DNA of 64,000 nucleotides, taken from contig CAXXKZ010000004.1 in assembly GCA_963665545.2 (NCBI GenBank), positions 62,001-126,000 on the forward strand, read 5' to 3'. Positions 46,047 through 54,875 of the stretch are shown one piece after another. The stretch's first letter is position 1. Each line of letters begins with the position of its first letter. The position numbers and the translations under genes were made by a program. This DNA comes from G963665545 sp963665545. GTDB lineage: Bacteria; Pseudomonadota; Gammaproteobacteria; Xanthomonadales; SZUA-36. Below the pieces are notes generated by a model. The model saw only the letters and a list, made by a program, of their open reading frames with translations, had not been told where the DNA came from and ran no database searches.

Positions 46047-47621
46047 ATGCAATACGCTCCGAAAGCTGCTTCCCGCTCGACCCTGACCTATTCGGGCCTG
46101 ACCCACTCGACCCTGACCCCTTTATGTGCGCTGGTCATTTGCTTAGTTCTGACTGCATGCGCGACCCTGCAGCCCACATTTATTCCCGAGGTCAGCGATG
46201 TTCCGGTTGAGCGGCTGTTTCTGCAGCAGGTCACCGACACCAGCGCCTTGGTCAAATGGCGGGGAGGTGGTGACCAGGTGTGTTACACGCATGCTGACAA
46301 CTTCACCAGATCGCATCGCTGCATTGCTGCCAGCATCGACTCGGCGCCTGATGGCAGCAGCCACAAGCTGGCGGTGCTGAGGGAGCTGAAATCCAGCCAG
46401 CACTATTTTTACAACGTCAACGGCATGGGTTCGCCGTCACAGTATTTTCTGACCGCGCCACCACCCGGTGAGCTTCCCGCCGATGGCAATACACGAATCT
46501 GGATCATTGGTGACTCCGGAACTGAAACCGCCATAGTTCCGGAAGCATTCGGCGGTACCGGTAAACCGGACATGGCCGGTATGGCTCTGGAGGTCCGTGA
46601 TGGTTATCTCCGCTACGTTGCCGACAGCGGCGGCGAGGCAGCCGACCTGTTTCTGTTGCTGGGTGACAACGCCTACATGGAAGGCAGCGATGTCCAGTGG
46701 CAAGGCGCTTTTTTTGAGGTCTATCCGGACGTCATGAATACCGCTGCAGTCTGGCCAACGATTGGTAACCATGAGATGGGCGCAGCATTCATCGATATCT
46801 ATGGAGGTCTCACGGCAGGCGGCGTCAGCACCTCAGCCGATCCCGATAGCTGGGCAGACCTGGACGAGAATACGGTCGACCGGGGCATGCCTTATCTACA
46901 CATATTCAGCCTGCCGTCAGATGGTGAGGCCGGCGGGGTACCCAGCAAGACAGAACAATACTATTCATTCGACTATGCCAATGTCCACGTGGTCAGTCTG
47001 GATTCTCAGGTCACAGCCCGCGACCAAGTGCTGCGTGCAGCGATGAGGGACTGGCTGATCATGGATCTTTCCGCCAATGACAAAGACTGGACCATTGTGA
47101 TCTTTCATCACCCGCTCTACACCAAGTCCAGCCACGACTCGGATACCGAGGCCGCCAGTGCCTACGGCATCGATCTGCCCATTATTGATATTCGCCGTGA
47201 ATTTACACCGCTATTCGAAGACTACGGCGTGGATCTTATTTATGGCAGTCACAGCCATGCCTATGAACGGTCCTGGTATCTGCATGGACATCGCGGAGAT
47301 GCCGCTACCTTTGACCCCAATCTCCACGCGGAACTGAACGACAAGGGCATGCCGGCAGCCGGTTTTGGCAATGAGGCCTATACCCAAATCGCCTGTAATG
47401 GCCGCGACGACAAAGTGGTTTACACGGTGGTGGGGAGTTCCGGGCATCTCAATACCGGCAAAGGGAAATTGGATCACCCGGCCCATTATAAATTTCCTGA
47501 TGGCAAACACGGTCTGGCCCTGAAAGGATCAGTCGTTGTCGACGCCAGCGCTACTCAGCTAACGGCACGCTTTATCGATGCGACCGGCACGGTTCGTGAT
47601 CAGGTTTTGATAACGCGTTGA
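46047..47621 (+). CDS. Purple-acid-phosphatase-like metallophosphoesterase, lipoprotein
   Basis: 524 residues. The lipobox is LTAC (CLVLTAC near 38). Next comes a fibronectin-like N-terminal domain with SALVKWRGGG. The metallophosphoesterase core follows: GDSG near 155, LLGDNAYMEG near 208, GNHE near 240, FHHPLY near 354 and GSHSHAYER near 408. These cover the dinuclear metal ligands of the calcineurin/PAP fold. Such lipoproteins release phosphate from organic esters in the periplasm. The TPR gene follows 10 bp later. The N-terminus is long and repetitive at DNA level (two CGACCCTGACC units), so the start may be somewhat further downstream. Confidence 0.88.
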   Translation: MQYAPKAASRSTLTYSGLTHSTLTPLCALVICLVLTACATLQPTFIPEVSDVPVERLFLQQVTDTSALVKWRGGGDQVCYTHADNFTRSHRCIAASIDSAPDGSSHKLAVLRELKSSQHYFYNVNGMGSPSQYFLTAPPPGELPADGNTRIWIIGDSGTETAIVPEAFGGTGKPDMAGMALEVRDGYLRYVADSGGEAADLFLLLGDNAYMEGSDVQWQGAFFEVYPDVMNTAAVWPTIGNHEMGAAFIDIYGGLTAGGVSTSADPDSWADLDENTVDRGMPYLHIFSLPSDGEAGGVPSKTEQYYSFDYANVHVVSLDSQVTARDQVLRAAMRDWLIMDLSANDKDWTIVIFHHPLYTKSSHDSDTEAASAYGIDLPIIDIRREFTPLFEDYGVDLIYGSHSHAYERSWYLHGHRGDAATFDPNLHAELNDKGMPAAGFGNEAYTQIACNGRDDKVVYTVVGSSGHLNTGKGKLDHPAHYKFPDGKHGLALKGSVVVDASATQLTARFIDATGTVRDQVLITR

Positions 47622-47631
47622 TGATGTTGTG

Positions 47632-48426
47632 ATGCGACACCTGCTGATCCTGCTATTTCTGCCATTTGTGACCGTGTCACTGTATGCCCATCCCGGTGTG
47701 GATCAGCGCTTGCAGCGATTGACTGAGCAGCTCGAACAAGCGCCCCTGAACCAGTCGCTGCACATTCAACGCGGCAGCACCTATTCGATAGATGGCCAGT
47801 TTGATTCAGCGCTGGCGGATTATCGCAGGGCTGAACAACTTGGGCCGCCCCAAAATGTAGCCTTTGAGTTGGGCGTGCTGTACTACCGCAAAGGCGAATT
47901 CAACCCGGCGCGAATTTACTTCGACACCACCCTGGAGCACTGGCCAACCGACGTCGCCGCGCTGGAATACCGTGCACGCTTGTTGCGCGACGCCGGAGCG
48001 CATGCGGGGGCATTGGCAGATCTGGCGACCTACTTCGAGCTGACCGCACAGCCCAAACCCGGTCACTATGTGGCTGCGGCACAGATGCGCAGAGCATTGC
48101 CCGACGGTGGAATCAAGGCAGCGATTGCAATTTTGGACCAGGGCCTGGAAAAGTTGGGCCTGACGTCCACACTGCAGAAATATGCGGTTGAACTTGAATT
48201 GGAACAACGGCAGCCGCGCCAGGCATTGAAGCGACATGAATCTTTGCGACCATTGCTGGGCAAGTCGCCGGATTGGAAGGTGGCAATGGGTGAGCTGTTG
48301 GTGGCGAGCGGCGAGGAGGAGTCGGCTCAACCCTGGTTCCATGCCGCTTTGCAACAGCTTGAATCCCTCAGGCAGACCCCGGCGCGCCAGCGCCTTCACG
48401 CTCATGTTCTGACGCTGGCCAAGTAG
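47632..48426 (+). CDS. Exported TPR-repeat protein
   Basis: 264 residues (GTG 47629 or ATG 47632). Signal peptide MRHLLILLFLPFVTVSLYA. TPR-like units follow: NQSLHIQRGSTYSIDGQFDSA, NVAFELGVLYYRKGEFNPAR, DVAALEYRARLLRDAGAHAG, and later KYAVELELEQRQPRQA. TPR domains are scaffolds for protein contacts. It begins 10 bp after the phosphatase stop, so it is probably co-transcribed and may act with that lipoprotein at the outer face of the inner membrane. Confidence 0.8.
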   Translation: MRHLLILLFLPFVTVSLYAHPGVDQRLQRLTEQLEQAPLNQSLHIQRGSTYSIDGQFDSALADYRRAEQLGPPQNVAFELGVLYYRKGEFNPARIYFDTTLEHWPTDVAALEYRARLLRDAGAHAGALADLATYFELTAQPKPGHYVAAAQMRRALPDGGIKAAIAILDQGLEKLGLTSTLQKYAVELELEQRQPRQALKRHESLRPLLGKSPDWKVAMGELLVASGEEESAQPWFHAALQQLESLRQTPARQRLHAHVLTLAK

Positions 48427-48448
48427 TGCGCAGGCATTTTGCGCACCA

Positions 48449-49135
48449 CTAATCTACGATCTTGCGCACTTCCGTGGCGTTCAGGGTTCGCACATCAGGA
48501 ACAAGCTTCATACGCACCGCTTTTTCTGAAAGTTGCCAGTTCTTGCCCCCATCCACGCTGATTTCCAGCCACACGTCATATCGGCTTCGAATGCTGTAGC
48601 GGCCGTCGGCCGTTCTGACCGCACGAATCTTGCCGGGCGAGGGCCGGCGTGGACTTTCCCGGATGACAACATGATTCGGAAAATCCGTGCCGTTGAACAC
48701 AACGGTCGTGAGTTCCGAGACATAGTTTAGGGTCTGATCTGAGAGGGTGCTTGTCGGACCACTCTGACCGCCCTTGAGAGTGACTCGCTCTGCAATGCGG
48801 ATCGGATCGTTGATCAATATTTTCTGTTTCTTCGCCACCAACGGTGGTTTCAGTGTCAATTGCCCGGTGAAAACCGCAGCGTATGAGATATCGATGGGGG
48901 TGCCGGGAATAGTGGGCAATTTCTGCTGTCCGCTAAAAGTTCCGTGCGACCCACAGGTTAATGCTGCCTGGCCCTCCAAAAAGACATGTCGCGCACTGCC
49001 TTTCCAGGCGCTTGAGGGTGGTGGATAACTCAAGCGCTCCGTCGACACAGCCGCCATTCGTTCGGCCCCAAAGCCTTGTATGCCAAACAGCGTGCCCAGT
49101 ATTAAGATCACCAGCATAGACAGGCGCAGCATCAT
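48449..49135 (-). CDS. Exported protein of unknown function
   Basis: 228 residues. Signal peptide MMLRLSMLVILILGTLFGIQ. One Cys near 60 (ALTCGSHGTF) and a C-terminal domain with YDVWLEISVDGGKNW, reminiscent of BNR/sialidase-like Asp-box turns, though a single copy. A hydrophilic beta-rich middle gives no known fold. Convergent with the TPR gene. Fair confidence that it is a real secreted protein; function unknown. Confidence 0.6.
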   Translation of the reverse strand: MMLRLSMLVILILGTLFGIQGFGAERMAAVSTERLSYPPPSSAWKGSARHVFLEGQAALTCGSHGTFSGQQKLPTIPGTPIDISYAAVFTGQLTLKPPLVAKKQKILINDPIRIAERVTLKGGQSGPTSTLSDQTLNYVSELTTVVFNGTDFPNHVVIRESPRRPSPGKIRAVRTADGRYSIRSRYDVWLEISVDGGKNWQLSEKAVRMKLVPDVRTLNATEVRKIVD

Positions 49136-49252
49136 GGACTCAGTCTGATTGCAATTGTGATGGTATTCTCCCGCTGGGTAAATCTTTCAGTGTAGCGGGA
49201 TTTGCCACATTGGGGGGGCAATTGGGGGCGCTTATTATTTCACGTATTAACT

Positions 49253-49270
49253 ATTGTATTTCGATACAAT
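49253..49270. promoter_or_regulatory. Perfect 7-bp hairpin with TTCG loop before radical SAM gene
   Basis: ATTGTATTTCGATACAAT: seven paired bases around TTCG, 44 bp upstream of the ATG in an A/T-rich stretch that likely holds the promoter. As DNA it is a dyad suitable for a small repressor; as RNA a stable tetraloop in the leader. Confidence 0.5.
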
Positions 49271-49313
49271 AAATTTTAGGATACCCACCTGGCTCAGCAA
49301 AAGAAATCCATCA

Positions 49314-50633
49314 ATGAAACAAACCGCCGTCACCATGAGCACGACCCCGACCCTGGAGGTCTATGCCCGGAAGTATCCGGAAGTCCCGATGGAAGTCATT
49401 CTCAAGGAAGATTTACTGCGCCTGGGCGTTGGCATCACCGCAGCAGCGCAACAGGCAATCAAGGACACCAGAACTCAGGCCTATTACCTATTCTCCTACA
49501 ACATCAGCGATCACAAGGAGATGGAAGACGGCCTGAGCACGGCGGCGCCGGAGGACATGATATTCGCGGATGGGCCCTACGGACTGCGCAAAACGAGGGT
49601 TCGGGTGGTGCTAAACAATGCTTCACCATACACACTCGACGTCATTGATGAACAACACATGATTTGCCAGGACGGCATTCCGGTGGCGAGTGTGGTTTAC
49701 CCTTCGAGGCCGGACTACTATGGCATGACGTTCGAGGACGGCACGCTGTATGAACAGGTCATTCCTCTGCTTTACGATTCCTACGCATTCATCACAACTT
49801 TTCGTGCCTGTCATTACTGGGGCAAAAAGGAAGAGTGCCGATTCTGCGACATCAACTACAACCTCAGAGAAACCAGGCGCTTGACCGGTGATCACGTCAC
49901 TGCGGATGCCATCAAGAACAAGGAGCGTCTGGTTGAAGTACTTGCTGCGATGTTGCAGGAGTCGAATCCGGCCAGGCGCCCGATCACGGTTCTCATGACC
50001 GGGGGTTCGATCGTTCGTCGTGTTCCTGGTGGCGCCGAAAATGCAGCTGATTTCAACATTCCCTATGTGGCGGCGATCCGGGAGCGGATCGGAAACCGAA
50101 TCCCGATCGTTATGATTACCGAATCACAGCCGATGGACCTGCTGGACAAATTACGCGATGCGGGCATCACCAGCCACAACGCCAATCTCGAGGTCTGGGA
50201 CAAGCGGCTGTTCAAATGGATTGCCCCAGGCAAGGAGCGCTGGATTGGTTACGACACCTGGGTCAGGCGCCTGCTGGAATCTGTAAACGTCATGGGCGAG
50301 GGCCGGGTGAGTCCCAACATGGTGTCAGGCCTGGAAATGGCGCAACCGCACGGTTTCGACAACGTCAAGGACGCAGTAGCTTCGGCGCGCGAAGGTTTCG
50401 AATACCTGATGTCTCACGGGGTCGTGCCACATCTGGATACGTGGTGCATCGAGCCGGGTACTCAACTCGCTGACAACCCCGCCGTGCCCCTGGATTTTCT
50501 GATCCAGGCTGATATTGCCTGGTACGAAACCTGGCGCAAGTATAAATTGCCGCCATTCGAAGGCTACGGACCCATGGGTGCGCCCGGAATTGCGGTCTAC
50601 GGCAATACCGGATCCGTCGACATGGGCGGGTAA
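49314..50633 (+). CDS. Radical SAM protein with unusual CX8CX2C cluster motif
   Basis: 439 residues from ATG 49314 (TTG 49254 is open but weak). The cluster site is CHYWGKKEECRFCDIN near 182-197: spacing C-8-C-2-C instead of CX3CX2C. Downstream ITVLMTGGSIVRR and EVWDKRLFKWIAPGKERW look like the SAM-binding GGE-like and strand-end motifs, and the last 60 residues (LDTWCIEPGTQLADN, EGYGPMGAPG) contain another Cys. Family members are annotated only as radical SAM proteins. The chemistry is unknown. It stands alone, followed by an R3 cluster. Confidence 0.8.
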   Translation: MKQTAVTMSTTPTLEVYARKYPEVPMEVILKEDLLRLGVGITAAAQQAIKDTRTQAYYLFSYNISDHKEMEDGLSTAAPEDMIFADGPYGLRKTRVRVVLNNASPYTLDVIDEQHMICQDGIPVASVVYPSRPDYYGMTFEDGTLYEQVIPLLYDSYAFITTFRACHYWGKKEECRFCDINYNLRETRRLTGDHVTADAIKNKERLVEVLAAMLQESNPARRPITVLMTGGSIVRRVPGGAENAADFNIPYVAAIRERIGNRIPIVMITESQPMDLLDKLRDAGITSHNANLEVWDKRLFKWIAPGKERWIGYDTWVRRLLESVNVMGEGRVSPNMVSGLEMAQPHGFDNVKDAVASAREGFEYLMSHGVVPHLDTWCIEPGTQLADNPAVPLDFLIQADIAWYETWRKYKLPPFEGYGPMGAPGIAVYGNTGSVDMGG

Positions 50634-50639
50634 ATCCGA

Positions 50640-51240
50640 CGCCGTTGTTCTGCCTCCGGAAAGCCCGTGAGTGGGCTACTGTCCAAGCCTTCAAGGACGG
50701 TGAGGCGCCACTTCGCAGCAAGGGGTCTTCTTGCAGGACGCGCTCGAGCCCATCCATGGGACGCTCCTCTTGAAACATCCGTGTTTCAAAGGGTCCTGCA
50801 AGAAGATCCCTTACTCCGAAGCGGCTTGTGCCAGCGTTAGGAAAGCCCCGTGAGTGGGCTACTGGCCACGCCTTCAAGGATGCCGAGCGCCGACAAGCGA
50901 CTGGGTCGTCGAGCCATGGATGGGTCGACGAGGCGACACGGAACAGGATGTTCCGTTGGAGCCGACCCACCAAGCGTGGAGAAGCGAGGGAAGCGCGCAG
51001 GGCCATCCGCCAGGCGTGGACAGCAGTCCACTCATGGGGCTTTCCGGAGGTAGAACAATGCAGCAGGAGCCGACCCACCAAGCGCGGAGAAGTGAGGGTG
51101 GCCGATCGCTCCCGCGCATCCATGCGGGATCGTTCCCGCGCATCCTTGCGCTCCACAATCTAAGCACATCCCTGTGCAAATCCACGACTTAAGCACATCC
51201 TTGTGCAAAAGTCCGCCCATGCGGCTTTCCTAACGCTGAC
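50640..51240. repeat. R3 repeat cluster, longest copy (uninterrupted)
   Basis: Contains, in one run, the left part (GCGCCACTTCGCAGCAAGGG), the middle 146-bp block (ATCCATGGGACGCTCCTCTT to CACGCCTTCAAGGATGCC, with a few changes), and the right part (CAAGCGACTGGGTCGTCGAG to CTTTCCGGAGGTAGAAC) that flank IS110 separately at 29-30.6 kb. It then adds two CCGCGCATCC hairpins and a CTAAGCACATCC tandem. No coding signal of its own: ORFs here are repeat artefacts. Confidence 0.85.
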
Positions 51241-51254
51241 ACAGCACGTGTGAG

Positions 51255-51734
51255 CTAGCGCCGGATAGAGCGCAACAGGCCGGCGGCACCGTCGAGAATA
51301 AGGTCAAGGCAGTGATCAAAGCCTTGCTCACCGCCGTAATAAGGGTCGGGGACCTCCTCGGTATCCGTGCTGCTAAATGACAGCAGCAAATCAAGCCTGG
51401 CTGAAGCGTTTTGTGGCATGCTGCGAGACAGGGAATTCATGTTGTCGTGGTCCATGGCCAGGATGTAGTCGAAACGGCTGAAGTCTTCAGTGCGTACCGT
51501 GCGCGAGGCCTGGGCGCTGATGTCGATACCACGCGCTGCCGAAGTCCGTTGTGCGCGCCGATCGGGCGGTTCACCCTGGTGCCAGCCCGAGGTGCCGGCA
51601 GAGTCGATTTCAATGTGGTCCTGCAAACCGGCCTCGACGACAAGGTGCCTGAATGCGCCCTCGGCCATCGGCGAGCGGCAAATATTGCCCAGGCAGACAA
51701 ATAGAACTGCAACGGGTTGTTGCGCTTGAATCAT
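51255..51734 (-). CDS. Low-molecular-weight protein-tyrosine phosphatase
   Basis: 159 residues. VCLGNICRSP is the P-loop with catalytic Cys14 and Arg20; VPDPYYGG near 127 holds the general acid Asp. The length is complete. Bacterial members (Wzb/PtpA type) remove phosphate from tyrosine kinases controlling capsule export, or from host proteins in pathogens. No capsule genes are adjacent, so the partner kinase is elsewhere. GGGAG precedes the ATG. Confidence 0.95.
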   Translation of the reverse strand: MIQAQQPVAVLFVCLGNICRSPMAEGAFRHLVVEAGLQDHIEIDSAGTSGWHQGEPPDRRAQRTSAARGIDISAQASRTVRTEDFSRFDYILAMDHDNMNSLSRSMPQNASARLDLLLSFSSTDTEEVPDPYYGGEQGFDHCLDLILDGAAGLLRSIRR

Positions 51735-51805
51735 GAATTTGCTCCCGGTAGTGTGGGATCGGGCCGCAGGGGTCTGAGCGGGTAACCTTACAGGATCATG
51801 TCCGG

Positions 51806-53347
51806 ATGTTCCTAACAGATATTATTTTGATTTCTTGCCTTTTGGGATTCGCCCTTGCATGGACGATACGGCGTACACCCTGGCGACCGGCTGTGTTGTT
51901 GGGCTCGGCGATCGCCGGGATGGGTGCGGGACTGATCTCCTATTTGGCGCCGCGGGGCGTTGCCTTGCCGCTCACAGTTTATCTGGGACTGTTGCTGTTT
52001 CTCTGCGCAACATTGTCTTGGAGAAGGCCACAGTCCGTTCAGAGGGGCGCAGGCTGGCGGCCAGTTACGGGGCTGGCGATACTTGTTCCCGGCTTGCTGG
52101 CAATGCTGCCAATGCTCGCGCTAACGGCCCGGGTTCAGTTTCCGGAACCCATGGGTGAGCACCCGGTTGGTGTTCGCGATGGCATTGTCCTGGACCATAC
52201 CCGTGGTCAGTCCTGGGACACGATGTCTGAGCATCCGCGAAAAATTATGGTCAGGGTCTGGTATCCTGCCGTGAATGCGCGGGGATTCCCGCGTGCTCCG
52301 CGCTGGAGTCGTAGCCAGGTGGGTGTCGCGGGTGAGTTTTTCGACTTGCTGGGAATGGGTCACCTGGCGTTTCTGTCGGATGGTCTGGCCAACACGGTGA
52401 CCCACGCCTACGACAGGGCTCCACCAGCAACTGGGTCGTTCCCCTTGCTGATTTTTTCCCACGGATATCTCGGAGATGTCGCCACCAACGCTCGATTAAT
52501 GGCGCACCTGGCCAGCCTTGGCTACATCGTTTTCAGTATGACTCATCCGGGCGAGAGTTCTGCCGCGATTTTTCCCGTCGCCGGATACCTGCCGTTGTCG
52601 CCAAAAGCCGGCGCTGCATTGCGTGATCGTGGCGACTATTCTGCCCGGGCTGGAACACGATTGGCCGCAATCGCCAAGGGTGATGTTCAGGCACGCAGAG
52701 ATTACGTCGACAATGATGCTACCCGGGAGATCACACGGCTTCGCGGGCCCATCTGGATGGATGACTTCACGGCGGTTTTGGATGCGATAGCGTCGGGCTC
52801 GCTGGATCAGGCAATCCGGTCGGTGGTCAGCAATGCAGACCTGGGCCGAATCGGTTATCTGGGTATGTCCATGGGGGCAAAGACGGGGCCAGCAGCCTGT
52901 CAGCTCGACAGCCGTTGCAGTGCATCTGCAGCGCTCGATGTCGGTGCCGCCATGCCACTGCTGCGGAATGCGCGCTCGCGGGTGCCCGTGTTGGTTTTGA
53001 GCGCGGGGCAGCCGATGCGTTTGGGTGGGCAGGATTTTGCCTACGAACCCAATGCGACAGCCGGGCTGGACCCTAGAATTCATCGCATCACTCTGGCGGG
53101 TGCAACGCACTGGGATTTTACTGACTTTGCGTTGCTGGTGCGGCCCGCTGTTCGCGCCATCTTGCCACTGACATTGTTCGGCACCGCTGCGGGGGACCAA
53201 TTGCTGCAGGCCCAGAATCGCCTGATCGGCGACTTCTTTGATACCTACTTGCGGGGCCTGGAACGGGATTTTCCTCAGGCAGCTCTGGATGCACATTCTG
53301 TGGCTCGCCAGGATGATCTGTCAGCGCTGCGGGAATGGGCGCGATAA
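51806..53347 (+). CDS. Alpha/beta hydrolase of the PAF-acetylhydrolase/dienelactone type with membrane domain
   Basis: 513 residues. Three or four N-terminal helices (residues 1-110) anchor it. The hydrolase part follows: FSHGYLGDVATNARLM, then GMSMGAKTGPAA with nucleophile Ser in GxSxG, an Asp region, and the late His in GATHWDFTD. These fit the PAF-acetylhydrolase family, which cleaves short acyl groups from phospholipids. Divergent from the tyrosine phosphatase gene. The downstream amidohydrolase follows 35 bp later, possibly co-transcribed. Confidence 0.85.
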   Translation: MFLTDIILISCLLGFALAWTIRRTPWRPAVLLGSAIAGMGAGLISYLAPRGVALPLTVYLGLLLFLCATLSWRRPQSVQRGAGWRPVTGLAILVPGLLAMLPMLALTARVQFPEPMGEHPVGVRDGIVLDHTRGQSWDTMSEHPRKIMVRVWYPAVNARGFPRAPRWSRSQVGVAGEFFDLLGMGHLAFLSDGLANTVTHAYDRAPPATGSFPLLIFSHGYLGDVATNARLMAHLASLGYIVFSMTHPGESSAAIFPVAGYLPLSPKAGAALRDRGDYSARAGTRLAAIAKGDVQARRDYVDNDATREITRLRGPIWMDDFTAVLDAIASGSLDQAIRSVVSNADLGRIGYLGMSMGAKTGPAACQLDSRCSASAALDVGAAMPLLRNARSRVPVLVLSAGQPMRLGGQDFAYEPNATAGLDPRIHRITLAGATHWDFTDFALLVRPAVRAILPLTLFGTAAGDQLLQAQNRLIGDFFDTYLRGLERDFPQAALDAHSVARQDDLSALREWAR

Positions 53348-53382
53348 CCGTCTTGCTTTAAAGAACCCACGAGGAGACCTCC

Positions 53383-54669
53383 ATGAGATATCGTATTCCA
53401 GTCCTGGCTGCCGCTGCAGCACTGATGACCACCGGCGCCATTGCCGATACAACGCTTATCCATGCCGGTGAATTATTGGCGGTACCCGGCGAATCGCCCC
53501 ACAGCAGGCAGACGATTGTTATCGAAGGGCAAAAGATCATCGAGGTGCGAGGGGGCTACGCCGATCCTGACGATTTTGAAGGGGAGGTCACGGTGATTGA
53601 TCTGAAAGACCGGTTTGTGCTGCCCGGGCTGATGGACATGCACGTGCACCTTCAATTCGAATTGGGTCCGACCAATGACAGCGATAACCTCAGGATGTCC
53701 TCGCAACAGGTGCAAATGCGCAGTGTCATGTATGCAATGCGCACCATGCTCGCGGGCTTTACCACGGTGCGTGACGTCGGTTCTTCGGCGCAGGAAATGT
53801 ACGCCCTGCGTGACGCCATCAACCGGGGCTGGGTTGATGGGCCTCGAATTGTTGCCGCGGGCGGGGTGGGTATTACCGGTGGCCATGCCGATATCAGCGG
53901 CGTTAGCCCGGAATTGATGAAGATAAACACCTCGGAGAATATCTGCAACGGTCCCTATGACTGCCGCCGAGCAGCCCGCAACGCCATCAAGTATGGCGCC
54001 GACCTGATCAAGATCACCTCCACCGGGGGCGTATTGACTGACCGCGCCACTGGCACCGGCCAGCAAATGGAAGCCGACGAATTGAAAGAAGTGGTTCTGG
54101 CGGCCAAACGCATGGGTCGCAAAGTGGCTTCGCATGCCCACCAGGAAGACGGCATCATCGCAGCGCTCGAAGCCGGCGTCGCCAGCATTGAACACGGCAC
54201 TTATACCGGTCCGGAGGCGATCAAGCTATTCAAGGAGACCGGCGCCTACCTGGTCCCGACTCTGCTGGCCGGAAAAACGGTGATGGAGATGGCCAAGACT
54301 TCAAACTTCATGACCCAGGCCATCAAAGACAAGGCGATCCGCGTCGGTGGTGATATGCAGGGTAACTTCAGCAAGGCTTACAAAGCGGGTGTCAAGGTGG
54401 CCTACGGCACCGACAGTGGTGTCTCCAAACACGGCACCAATGCTGAAGAGGCGGTGCTCCTTGTTGAGGCGGGCATGACAGAGATGGACGTGATCAAGTC
54501 GGCGACTGTCAACACGGCCGATTTACTCGATATGTCAGATTCAATCGGCACCATCGAGGCGGGCAAATACGCTGACATTATTGCAGTGGATGGCTCGCCG
54601 TTGGATGATATTTCCGAACTACTCGATGTGGCTTTCGTCATGAAGGGCGGTAAGGTCTACAAAGAGTAA
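53383..54669 (+). CDS. Exported amidohydrolase (imidazolonepropionase/prolidase-like)
   Basis: 428 residues; GAGGAGA before the ATG. Signal peptide MRYRIPVLAAAAALMTTGAI. Metal ligands follow in order: DMHVHLQ near 86, DLIKITSTGG with carboxylated Lys near 208, SHAHQEDG near 247, SIEHGTYTG near 268, and YGTDSGV near 346 with the Asp. This is the full two-metal set of peptidase-like amidohydrolases (Xaa-Pro/Xaa-Arg dipeptidases). It probably cleaves dipeptides in the periplasm. Its stop TAA is fused to R1 copy d. Compare the broken paralog at 56838-58273. Confidence 0.92.
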   Translation: MRYRIPVLAAAAALMTTGAIADTTLIHAGELLAVPGESPHSRQTIVIEGQKIIEVRGGYADPDDFEGEVTVIDLKDRFVLPGLMDMHVHLQFELGPTNDSDNLRMSSQQVQMRSVMYAMRTMLAGFTTVRDVGSSAQEMYALRDAINRGWVDGPRIVAAGGVGITGGHADISGVSPELMKINTSENICNGPYDCRRAARNAIKYGADLIKITSTGGVLTDRATGTGQQMEADELKEVVLAAKRMGRKVASHAHQEDGIIAALEAGVASIEHGTYTGPEAIKLFKETGAYLVPTLLAGKTVMEMAKTSNFMTQAIKDKAIRVGGDMQGNFSKAYKAGVKVAYGTDSGVSKHGTNAEEAVLLVEAGMTEMDVIKSATVNTADLLDMSDSIGTIEAGKYADIIAVDGSPLDDISELLDVAFVMKGGKVYKE

Positions 54670-54874
54670 GGAGTCTCGCTTCCCTGCTCCCGCCTTCGGC
54701 GGAAGGCGGCTGCGCTCGACGGCATGCAATAGGCGCTTGGCCCCTCTGGTACCGCTCACGCGCTACGGCACTCAGCGGGCACTTCTTCGCCTTCGGCGAA
54801 ACCGTACCCACTTCATTGCCTGCGCTTTGCTCGACTTACCCAACCGGGGCCGGCGGGTCGCCTGCGGCTCCAGG
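54667..54874 (+). repeat. R1 structured repeat, copy d
   Basis: TAAGGAGTCTCGCTTCCC to GTCGCCTGCGGCTCCAG, about 208 bp. Its TAA is the stop codon of the amidohydrolase and its other end lies 1 bp before the stop of the convergent MFS gene, so the element fills the entire gap. The middle segment (CTTCTTCGCCTTCGGCGAA) differs from copies c and e. Confidence 0.85.
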
Positions 54875-54875
54875 G

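Noticed and set aside
50365..51156. Minus-strand ORF of 263 codons
   Set aside because: Mostly encoded by R3 repeats and the antisense of the radical SAM gene. Repeated peptide blocks recur wherever R3 occurs (also 30265-30831 and 28804-29160), so these are repeat artefacts.
50640..51240. CRISPR-like array
   Set aside because: Repeats are long, imperfect, irregularly spaced and palindromic, with no unique spacers or cas genes.
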